Of a stretch of DNA of 16,448 bases, positions 6,946-13,508 are shown piece by piece. Source of the stretch: Candidatus Faecivivens stercoripullorum. GTDB taxonomy: Bacteria > Bacillota > Clostridia > Oscillospirales > Ruminococcaceae. Numbering within the stretch: position 1 is the stretch's first letter; every line of letters starts with the position of its first letter. The notes under the pieces are model-generated. The model saw nothing but the letters and a program-made list of their open reading frames with translations, was not told where the DNA came from and did no database searches. The DNA lies in the NCBI GenBank assembly GCA_018715285.1, contig DVLW01000052.1, positions 1-16,448 on the forward strand, written 5' to 3'. The translations under genes were made by a program, and so were the position numbers.

Positions 6946-7775
6946 CAGTTGCCTGTCCCCTTTCCGGACGCAGGATGGTATTCGGTATCGAACGAAATAT
7001 GATACAGCTTATGATTGCTGACCTGACGCTCCGGCGGCGGAGGTGTCATATAGTCCCCATAGCAGACCTTCAGGCAGGCGTCCGCATTCTCCGGAACCGG
7101 CAGCTGAATATCATCATAGGCGACATACTGCGGCGTGCCCAGCCATTCCCGCTTGAAATCGTAACGGTGGGAATTGGTGAAAGATGCAATGTCCGAACAC
7201 ATGCTCTCATCCTTTTTCAGTTTCGGGAAGACCGAACGGTACCACCAGCGGAAGATGCCGCCACCGCGGAAAATGCGGTTGGTGATTCGATAGACCATCC
7301 GCGGCAGCGGAGCCTCAGGCAGATACTGCCGGGTCGCGTTGTAGTCAAACATGGTGATATACTCGGTCAGCCGCCGCAAAAAGGCGTTTTCGACGTAATC
7401 GTCCAGCACGAAAATGTCGACAAACATCCCGTGGTGCATATCACAGTCTTTCAGCTGCGGTTCAACAAAGGCAGTACCATTTTTCCGGATCTTGGTGATC
7501 TTGACATGATATCCCGGGTCGGTCGTGGTATCCTGATAAAAATACCCTTCGACCGGGTGCGCTGCCCAGTAGGCACGCAGTTTCTCAAAATCCTTCCGGA
7601 AAAGTACAATATCCGCGTCGTCATCCCACGGGATAAATCCATGATGCCGGATGGCTCCCAGGGCACTTCCGTAAAACAGATAGTACGGTACGCCACAGGC
7701 TTTGGCCTGCCGGTCGATCACCAGCAGGATTTCATCTACCGTCTGCTGAACCTTCTTTAATGTCTCAACTTCCAC
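6945..7775 (-). CDS. licD: LicD family phosphotransferase
   Basis: Cytoplasmic nucleotidyltransferase-fold enzyme of the LicD/fukutin-related family, which moves phosphocholine, glycerol phosphate or ribitol phosphate from a CDP donor onto a sugar. The family core is at residues 33-56: LFYGSALGAIRHHGF followed by IPWDDDADI, with Asp51-Asp53 and Asp55 as metal-binding carboxylates. I place the start at the GTG at 7773-7775, nine bases after an AAGGGAG ribosome site; this gives 276 residues beginning VEVETLKKVQQ. A longer frame from ATG 7901 begins inside a terminator-like hairpin and has an Arg/Gly-rich, non-family N-terminus. The stop overlaps the flippase start. No choline kinase or cytidylyltransferase (LicA, LicC) is present, whereas TagD is, so CDP-glycerol is the likelier donor; that is inference. 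Confidence 0.85.
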   Translation of the reverse strand: MEVETLKKVQQTVDEILLVIDRQAKACGVPYYLFYGSALGAIRHHGFIPWDDDADIVLFRKDFEKLRAYWAAHPVEGYFYQDTTTDPGYHVKITKIRKNGTAFVEPQLKDCDMHHGMFVDIFVLDDYVENAFLRRLTEYITMFDYNATRQYLPEAPLPRMVYRITNRIFRGGGIFRWWYRSVFPKLKKDESMCSDIASFTNSHRYDFKREWLGTPQYVAYDDIQLPVPENADACLKVCYGDYMTPPPPERQVSNHKLYHISFDTEYHPASGKGTGN

Positions 7776-7860
7776 ACGTATCTGCTCCCTTGCTTTTCGT
7801 TGCCCGGCTGGATGTTCCCTCACGCCGGTCTGATGGGCAGATCTTCCACAGATTCGCCCG

Positions 7861-7898
7861 AAAACAGAAAAGCGGCATGTTGATACTCCAGCCGCTTT
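7861..7898 (-). terminator. Terminator-like hairpin between the polymerase and licD genes
   Basis: AAAGCGGC (7869-7876) pairs with GCCGCTTT (7891-7898) around a 14-nt loop. On the minus strand the stem is followed by TCTGTTTT, a broken T tract; on the plus strand TCATGTTTTTT follows. It lies inside the longest gap of the cluster (7776-7931). No clear promoter is visible after it, so it more likely attenuates than ends the transcript. Confidence 0.5.
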
Positions 7899-7931
7899 CA
7901 TGTTTTTTATATGCTGTATTTGCAGTAGTAA

Positions 7932-9524
7932 TCAGTCGCCTGTTCCCGGAACTCTGCTGAGTTTGGCATGTCCGGATTTTTTGGTGGGCAGTTTCTGCCG
8001 CCGCGCAACTTTCCAGCTTTCCTTTTTGCCATGGAAAATCCGGTCATGAATCATTGCGACAAACGGTTTTCTGCCTACTGTGAACTCACTGTCCATAAAG
8101 TATACGACTGCGCTGAGGTAGGTCCAGAAGACCACGCCCAGATAATAAATACCATAAATGATGCCGGTGTCGGTCATCGTCCGCAGAACGATAATCATTA
8201 CAACCGCTATGCAGGCTACAACCAGCTGGTTGAACCGCTTTTCCTTAATCATCCAGATATAGTACCGAACCACACGCTGCAATACCAGCACACCGAAAAT
8301 TACGAATATGCCCAGTCCGATCAATCCGGACGCCGCCGCAATCTGGAAAAAGAGATTGTGCAGTCCGCCCGATACACCCGGCAGATAAATATCCTCACCG
8401 AACGCGGTAAAGTACCGCGCCGCATACCGGTAGGCTTCAATCGGAACATTGTCGTTTCCGACTCCGAACAGCGCATCGTTCTTAATCAGTTCAATGCCGG
8501 CCTGCCAGAGGTAGTACCGTCCGCCAAACTGGGTACCGAAGTCTTCACGCTCCAGCTCAACATCGCCCGCGGTAATCGTCGCGGTCGAACTGGTATTGGT
8601 GACGTCCTCAAGACGCTCGTTCAGTTCTTCCGAAAACGAGGTCTTCAAAACAAAGTTCGGCAGAATCTCCAGCGCGTAGGTGTGGGTGCCCAGTATCGCC
8701 AGCGGCAGTACCACCGCGACAAATACCGTCTGGCCAATCTTCTTGCCGCGTGCGGCCTTGTCCCGGTTCCAGATGATCTCCGGCAGCGCCATCAGCACTA
8801 CGATCAGAATAATGTAGAAACACAGGGTAAAGATACTGGTTCTCGAGTTGCACAAAAACAGAATCAGCAGCTGTACAATGTTGTTGACCAGATAAAATAC
8901 CTTTCTCCGGCGGCTGAGCGATTCTTTCTGGACGATGATGCTGACCACCGTCAGCATCAGGTTGATGACCATAAAGAAGCTGGCAGCGTTGGGGTTGGTG
9001 TAAAAGCCCCAGATTCGCCCTTCGTAGATGCCATAGTAGTAAACCACGTCGCCCACACGGTAGGCAAAGGCAATCCCCATGAAAAAGGTCACCAGGCTGA
9101 TGAGCTGCCCGATAAAGGTCGCAATCATAAAGGTATGATTGAAATGCAGCAGTTCCCGTTTGATCTGTCCGGGCGACTTGCTCAGGTCATAGCTGTACAT
9201 GACCAGCATATTGCTGATGATGTATGCCCACATGACCAGGTTCCGGGCGAAGTTCTGGTCCCGGTTGAAAAATGATGTCAGCCCGTATGCAATCAAAAAC
9301 AGGTACAAAATGCCGCGGAAGCGGTTGGTCATAAACAGCCGCTCGGTAAACAGGTCACGGATCAGAATCAGCGCCGACCAGGCCAGCGTGAATTTGACAA
9401 ACGGGCCGATCAGCGGGTTTAAAAAGGCACAGGTCCGTACTACAACCATGACCAGTACAACCAGCCGGTATAAATTGTGATCCAGAAGGCCGTCAATTAC
9501 CTTGCGGACAATCGATTTTTCCAT
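7932..9524 (-). CDS. wzy: Wzy-like polymerase / O-antigen ligase family membrane protein
   Basis: Integral membrane protein of 530 residues in the Wzy_C (O-antigen ligase/polymerase) family. Around ten or more hydrophobic helices are visible. Family signatures are GFYTNPNAASFF (residues 173-184), NSRTSIFTL (226-234), a large extracellular loop (about 285-390) with RYYLWQAGIELIKNDALFGVG, and GGLHNLFFQIAAASG (386-400) containing His389, the type of conserved loop histidine seen in these enzymes. The C-terminal 45 residues are basic and probably cytoplasmic. It should polymerise flipped repeat units or ligate glycan to an acceptor at the outer face. It starts 18 bases after the GT4 stop, with AAAGGAA upstream, and so is in the same operon. 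Polymerase is favoured over ligase because a flippase and transferases accompany it. Confidence 0.88.
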   Translation of the reverse strand: MEKSIVRKVIDGLLDHNLYRLVVLVMVVVRTCAFLNPLIGPFVKFTLAWSALILIRDLFTERLFMTNRFRGILYLFLIAYGLTSFFNRDQNFARNLVMWAYIISNMLVMYSYDLSKSPGQIKRELLHFNHTFMIATFIGQLISLVTFFMGIAFAYRVGDVVYYYGIYEGRIWGFYTNPNAASFFMVINLMLTVVSIIVQKESLSRRRKVFYLVNNIVQLLILFLCNSRTSIFTLCFYIILIVVLMALPEIIWNRDKAARGKKIGQTVFVAVVLPLAILGTHTYALEILPNFVLKTSFSEELNERLEDVTNTSSTATITAGDVELEREDFGTQFGGRYYLWQAGIELIKNDALFGVGNDNVPIEAYRYAARYFTAFGEDIYLPGVSGGLHNLFFQIAAASGLIGLGIFVIFGVLVLQRVVRYYIWMIKEKRFNQLVVACIAVVMIIVLRTMTDTGIIYGIYYLGVVFWTYLSAVVYFMDSEFTVGRKPFVAMIHDRIFHGKKESWKVARRQKLPTKKSGHAKLSRVPGTGD

Positions 9525-9542
9525 TCTTATCCATCATTCCTT

Positions 9543-10868
9543 TCAGGAGCCAGTCTTGCTGCCGGTTTCGTCGCCGCCATGATACCGCTGCTGCATCTCT
9601 TCCGACTGGGAATTCCAGTCAAAATGCAGTTCGCGCAATCGTTCATGGAAGCTGCACCGTTCATCTTCCGGAATCGCCATCGCAAGAGCTTTCTTTGCCA
9701 GCTCCGCTTTGTCCCCATCCAGAGAGAAAAACGCGATATGTTCATCGAACCCGGCTTCCCTTGTCACTGTGTCCGACACCAGACAGGGCAGTCCGCAGGC
9801 GTACCCTTCCGCTACCGTCAGCGGGAAACCTTCAAACAGTGACGGCAGTACCATCACATCCATCGCGCAGTATGCGTCCTGTGGATTGACGATGTTGCCC
9901 GGGAAAAAGACGTCCCCTTCCAGTCCCATCGACGCCGCTTTCTCTTTCATCTCAGCCAGTTTCGGGCCGTCTCCGCACAGCAGCAGCTTTGCGTCCGGCC
10001 GCAGTTTTTTCAGCTCCGCCAGCAGTTCCAGCAGATACCCCTGGTTCTTGACCGGTACAAACCGCCCGACATTGCCGATGACAAAGCTGTCCAGCGGAAT
10101 GTCGTGATACCGTCTGAAACGGTTGCGGCGGCCCGGTTCCCAGTAAAAGCGCCCAAGGTCAATCGCGTTGGGTACCACCGCAAAACTGCCGCCGCCATAC
10201 CCGAAACGGCCGGCTTCGGTCGAACAGGCAAGTCGGATAATCGGCATCTTTCCGAGCTTCGGAGCGTTGAGTTTATGCAGCAGACGCGCAATTTTGCCGC
10301 CTTCTGCGCCTGCCGAGTGCACATGCGCAATAATGACGCCGACACCGGCTTTGATTGCCGCCTTGATCGGCTCGATATTGCTGGCAGTCGACAGATGAAT
10401 ATGGCAGACATCGTACTTCTGCTCGGCAAATACCTTCGCCAGCTCCTTTTTATGCTGGAACGGATGACGGGTACGGGATGGAATTACCCGGATCTTGCCG
10501 TAATGGTCTTTGATCTGCTTTTCAAAATAGGGATGCTCGACCGTCGAAAGAAAGGTCACATCATAATCGTTGACCGGCAAGGCACAAAACAGGTTGACCG
10601 CATAGGTCGACATACCGCCGTGACCGCTTCCAATTACGCCCGTCAGCACTTTCAGCGCACGTCCCGGCTTTTTCTGCTCACCATACAGCGAGGTGATATC
10701 CCCAACCGGTATCGCTCCGGGCAGTTCTTCCTGTGTGACCCCAAGCGGGATATTGTAGGGAGTCCTGGTCATCCCCTTTTCCATCAGCGGCGTATCATCA
10801 TTCAGTCCGCCGAACGGCAGCGTTCCAGGCTGTTCCGGCGCCCCAGGATACATCTCGTTCGGATTCAT
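9543..10868 (-). CDS. GT4 family glycosyltransferase with an N-terminal extension
   Basis: Retaining GT-B glycosyltransferase of 441 residues, acting at the cytoplasmic face to add a sugar to the growing repeat unit. The GT4 domain begins near residue 71 (ALKVLTGVIGSGHGGMSTY, the glycine-rich nucleotide-sugar loop). The C-terminal donor site has GNVGRFVPVKNQ and the EX7E motif at Glu346 and Glu354 (LFEGFPLTVAEGYACGLP). The overall pattern resembles EpsF/CapM-type enzymes. Residues 1-70 are hydrophilic and rich in Pro, Gly and acidic residues, with no membrane helix, and are not part of the usual fold. The start is well supported: the ATG overlaps the tagD stop by four bases (ATGA) with AGGAGG upstream. 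The C-terminus (DETGSKTGS) is also polar. Sugar specificity is unknown. Confidence 0.9.
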   Translation of the reverse strand: MNPNEMYPGAPEQPGTLPFGGLNDDTPLMEKGMTRTPYNIPLGVTQEELPGAIPVGDITSLYGEQKKPGRALKVLTGVIGSGHGGMSTYAVNLFCALPVNDYDVTFLSTVEHPYFEKQIKDHYGKIRVIPSRTRHPFQHKKELAKVFAEQKYDVCHIHLSTASNIEPIKAAIKAGVGVIIAHVHSAGAEGGKIARLLHKLNAPKLGKMPIIRLACSTEAGRFGYGGGSFAVVPNAIDLGRFYWEPGRRNRFRRYHDIPLDSFVIGNVGRFVPVKNQGYLLELLAELKKLRPDAKLLLCGDGPKLAEMKEKAASMGLEGDVFFPGNIVNPQDAYCAMDVMVLPSLFEGFPLTVAEGYACGLPCLVSDTVTREAGFDEHIAFFSLDGDKAELAKKALAMAIPEDERCSFHERLRELHFDWNSQSEEMQQRYHGGDETGSKTGS

Positions 10869-11275
10869 TTGGATGCCTCCTCATTTTTGGGGCTGAAGAG
10901 GTCCTGTTTGATCTTGGTGGTGGAAATCTCAGGGGTACGCGGCAGATATACCACTTCACAGTAGTCTTTCAGGAAATCAAACTTTCCTTTCCAGTCGTCG
11001 CCCATGACAAAGGTGTCTACCTTAAATTCCTTTACGTCCTCAATCTTCTGTTCCCAGCAGGTCTCGGGAATGACCAGATCGACATACCGGATGGATTCGA
11101 CCAGCGCTTTTCGCTCTTCATAGGAAAAATAGCATTCCTTTCCCTTGCCGCGGTTGAATTCGTCGGTCGAGAGCGCAACAATCAGGTAGTCGCCCAAAGC
11201 CCGCGCACGGCGCAGCAGATTGATATGACCGTAATGCAGCAGGTCAAATGTTCCATATGTGATGACTTTTCGCAT
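10865..11275 (-). CDS. tagD: Glycerol-3-phosphate cytidylyltransferase
   Basis: Makes CDP-glycerol from CTP and sn-glycerol 3-phosphate, the donor for teichoic acid synthesis. The 136-residue protein has the cytidylyltransferase signature GTFDLLHYGH (residues 8-17, with the HxGH pair His14/His17) and RTPEISTT (113-120), the second nucleotide-binding motif; the length matches TagD of Bacillus. An AAAGGAA site precedes the ATG. It lies 44 bases after the TagF-like gene, whose product should consume CDP-glycerol, and its stop overlaps the GT4 start. A cytosolic enzyme. The function is secure; related enzymes using ethanolamine or choline phosphate have different lengths and motifs. Confidence 0.95.
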   Translation of the reverse strand: MRKVITYGTFDLLHYGHINLLRRARALGDYLIVALSTDEFNRGKGKECYFSYEERKALVESIRYVDLVIPETCWEQKIEDVKEFKVDTFVMGDDWKGKFDFLKDYCEVVYLPRTPEISTTKIKQDLFSPKNEEASK

Positions 11276-11319
11276 TGGTTTATATTCCTTTCTTTCAGTT
11301 CGCTGCCCTTTACCGGGAT

Positions 11320-12477
11320 TTATTTCTTTAAAATCCCCGCAATTTTCAGACAGCGTGCGGCGTCCTCGCCTCCGGGATACCGGTTGACCAGACGGGCAAC
11401 CTCCTGCCGGCGTGACTGGTATTCGTCCTCACCGGAAAGCAGCGCCGTCAAAAAGGCGGTAAACTCCTCAGGTGTATGGATAAACGCGCCCGGCATCAGC
11501 GGATACGGGTCATCGACCACAAACCCGCGGGTCTGGCGGTATTCTTCCATATCGTCAACGGTAAACCCAATCGGACGGTCAAGCAGCAGGTAATCAAAAA
11601 ATACCGACGAATAGTCGGTGACCAGCCCGTCGGATACCCCCAACAGGCTGTACAAATCGCAGTTTGCCTTCTGCATCTCGTCATTGGTCAGAATCCGGAT
11701 GTTGGAAAAGCCTTCCCGGTCGATCAGCGACAAATCCTGCGCCGGGTGAATCTTCGCCAGCAGCAGCGCATTCTCTTTCACCAGCAGCTCATTCACCTTT
11801 TCCATATCCGACCGTTTGCTGAGAATCGGCAGGCCGGTTCCCTCTTTTGCCTCGGTGTCGTTGTCTCCGAGAAAGGTTGACTGCCTAAAAGTCGGCAGCC
11901 ACAAGATCAGCTTATCATACTTCTTCTCAATTCCCAGCTGTCCGAGTGGGTCACCTGGACGGAACATCGCGTCATTGCGCGGATGCCCGCAGACAGCAAC
12001 CTGCTCCCGTTTGCAGGAAAACGCCTTTTGCATGATCGGGACAAAAAAGTCCGACGCCGCAAGTACCAGCGTGAAAAAGTTCTGGTCTTCATCCGATTCG
12101 TAATTGCCGATTTTTTTCAGCGGCGAACCGTGCCAGACATTGATAACCATCTGGCGGGATGAGGGCTTGATCGGGTATTTTCCGAACGAATAAAAGAAGT
12201 ACTTACCGGTCAGAAAGTGCAGGACTCCGCCTACATTGGAGACAAACCGTACATTCTCCGGATGCTCCTTCCCTTCCCACAGTTCACGGTCATTCACCGC
12301 ACAGATAATCCGGTAATCCTTCATCTCCGGATGCCGCAGCAGTTCGTCATATACCGCGCGGACATTATCCCGGAAACCCATATTGCTGTAGAATACAATC
12401 TTTTTTCTGTCTTTTGGCAGCAGCCGGTTTACAAGCGTCAACACACCCGTCATCCGGCGAATCAGTTGTTTATTCAT
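11320..12477 (-). CDS. CDP-glycerol glycerophosphotransferase, TagB/TagF family
   Basis: Peripheral membrane GT-B enzyme that transfers glycerol phosphate from CDP-glycerol to a lipid-linked glycan or to a growing poly(glycerol phosphate). Of 385 residues, close to single-domain TagB (about 380) and much shorter than polymerase TagF (about 740). Motifs: VINVWHGSPLKKIG (111-124, with His116, the presumed catalytic base), GHPRND (164-169), WLPTFR (193-198), KIHP (242-245) and TDYSSVFFDYLLLDRPI (287-303), which bind the CDP-glycerol phosphates. The N-terminus lacks a membrane helix. The gene starts 54 bases after the GT2 stop with only a weak ribosome site, and tagD follows. The size suggests a primase or single-addition role rather than a long-chain polymerase; this is inferred. 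Confidence 0.92.
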   Translation of the reverse strand: MNKQLIRRMTGVLTLVNRLLPKDRKKIVFYSNMGFRDNVRAVYDELLRHPEMKDYRIICAVNDRELWEGKEHPENVRFVSNVGGVLHFLTGKYFFYSFGKYPIKPSSRQMVINVWHGSPLKKIGNYESDEDQNFFTLVLAASDFFVPIMQKAFSCKREQVAVCGHPRNDAMFRPGDPLGQLGIEKKYDKLILWLPTFRQSTFLGDNDTEAKEGTGLPILSKRSDMEKVNELLVKENALLLAKIHPAQDLSLIDREGFSNIRILTNDEMQKANCDLYSLLGVSDGLVTDYSSVFFDYLLLDRPIGFTVDDMEEYRQTRGFVVDDPYPLMPGAFIHTPEEFTAFLTALLSGEDEYQSRRQEVARLVNRYPGGEDAARCLKIAGILKK

Positions 12478-12531
12478 CTGTCTTCATCCAATCTGCACCT
12501 GTGCCCTTTCGCACAGCAAGCATTCTGTCAC

Positions 12532-13344
12532 TCAGCGGCGCAATACCTTTTGGTAAAACCGGCCGCGTGCTTCGTTGGGAAGCAGGCTGACGGCAATCTG
12601 TCCGGCCGCTCCGTAGACAAACGACCCAAGGCCCGATATCCCGGTCTTGTGAATCGCCCAGCGTGCTTTCACCGACGCTTTCATATAATCCCAGCCGCCG
12701 CGGCGTTTGTAAACATCCTCTCCGGCACGGAAATATAAAATAAAGTCCGGCAGATTGCAGCTTCTCGCTCCCGCTGCCAGCATCCGCGCCCACAGGTAGT
12801 AATCCTCAAAGCCCGGCATGTGCAGGTATCCGCCTGCCGCCAGTACCGCGTCCTTTTTGAACATCACCGACGGATGATTAAACGGATTCCGGGTTGCGGC
12901 ATACCGCAAAATCTCCTCATGTTCTGTCGGCACCAGCTTGCGCCGCAGTACATTTTCAGTCGTGCCGGAAAACTCCAGCACCTGTCCGCCGCACAGCGTC
13001 AGCGCAGGACTCTGCTTGAACGCCGCCAGCTGCTTTTCAAACCGGTCAGGAAACGCGATATCGTCGGTATCCATCCGGGCTACCAGCTGGCAGCGGCATT
13101 CCTTCAGGCCGTCCGACAGTGCTTTTCCAAGCCCGCGGTTTTCCTCAAACCGGATGACCCGCAGCTGCGGGCACACCTCTCCAAACTCCCGGACAACCGC
13201 TTCCAGCTCATCCGGCAGTTTGCCATCCTCGACCAGAACAATCTCATCCGGACGCACTGTCTGGGTGACGATGCTCTGGATACAGTCCCGGAAATAATCG
13301 GGATTCTCTTTTTTATAAATACTCATCAGTACAGAAAACTGCAT
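12532..13344 (-). CDS. GT2 family glycosyltransferase
   Basis: Inverting GT-A glycosyltransferase of 270 residues, cytoplasmic or peripheral, first gene of the surface-polymer operon. The N-terminal fold reads MQFSVLMSIYKKENPDYFRD, followed by ENRGLGKALSDGL and the metal/nucleotide DxD motif D92-T-D94-D95. GFEDYYLW (178-185) carries the ED pair that supplies the catalytic base. This arrangement is like AmsE/WcaA-type enzymes of capsule clusters. The C-terminal part is basic with a weakly hydrophobic segment (about 240-255). A good ribosome site (AGAGGA) precedes the ATG, about 60 bases downstream of the predicted transcription start. It probably adds an early sugar of the repeat, but donor and acceptor are unknown. 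Confidence 0.9.
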   Translation of the reverse strand: MQFSVLMSIYKKENPDYFRDCIQSIVTQTVRPDEIVLVEDGKLPDELEAVVREFGEVCPQLRVIRFEENRGLGKALSDGLKECRCQLVARMDTDDIAFPDRFEKQLAAFKQSPALTLCGGQVLEFSGTTENVLRRKLVPTEHEEILRYAATRNPFNHPSVMFKKDAVLAAGGYLHMPGFEDYYLWARMLAAGARSCNLPDFILYFRAGEDVYKRRGGWDYMKASVKARWAIHKTGISGLGSFVYGAAGQIAVSLLPNEARGRFYQKVLRR

Positions 13345-13384
13345 ATTCTTTCCTCTTTACCATCTGTTTTTCCATCGAAAAACC

Positions 13385-13452
13385 TGTCTCAGAATTCACA
13401 TACATAAAGTTATTATACCAACATTCCCCTGGCCGGTCAAGTGTCTGAGACA
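13385..13452. repeat. Paired operator-like sites flanking the cluster promoter
   Basis: A perfect 11-bp palindrome TGTCTGAGACA lies at 13442-13452, just upstream of the -35 box. A second copy, TGTCTCAGA at 13385-13393, lies at about +12 to +20. The two share a longer inverted match (AAAAC, one variable base, TGTCTCAGA), with centres about 59 bp apart. The arrangement suggests binding sites of one regulator on both sides of the promoter. Confidence 0.5.
13412..13440 (-). promoter_or_regulatory. Promoter of the glycopolymer cluster
   Basis: On the minus strand TTGACC (13440-13435), a 17-bp spacer and TATAAT (13417-13412) form a near-consensus sigma-A promoter. The predicted start is near 13405, about 60 bases before the GT2 ATG. 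Confidence 0.85.
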
Positions 13453-13465
13453 AGTTTTCCCCTAA

Positions 13466-13500
13466 AAAGCCCAAAACCCTCATCCCTTTAGGGCTGAGGG
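13466..13500 (-). terminator. Terminator of the AI-2E/cardiolipin synthase operon
   Basis: CCCTCA and CCCT (13477-13482, 13484-13487) pair with AGGG and TGAGGG (13490-13493, 13495-13500), with one mismatch and a tight loop. On the minus strand the stem is followed by TTTTGGGCTTTTT. It starts eight bases after the cls stop and separates that unit from the glycopolymer promoter. Confidence 0.85.
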
Positions 13501-13508
13501 CAGAAAAT

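Noticed and set aside
7776..7901. N-terminal extension of LicD from ATG at 7901
   Set aside because: The added residues overlap a hairpin, do not resemble LicD N-termini, and a GTG at 7775 has a proper AAGGGAG site.
7968..9275. 435-codon open frame on the plus strand
   Set aside because: It lies entirely antisense to the well-supported Wzy-like gene, has no family signature, and its composition (Gln/His/Arg/Asn-rich) is that of a codon-bias shadow.
13382..13457. Inverted repeats as ends of a mobile element
   Set aside because: There is no transposase between or near the arms, no target duplication, and they bracket a promoter, so regulatory sites are the simpler explanation.
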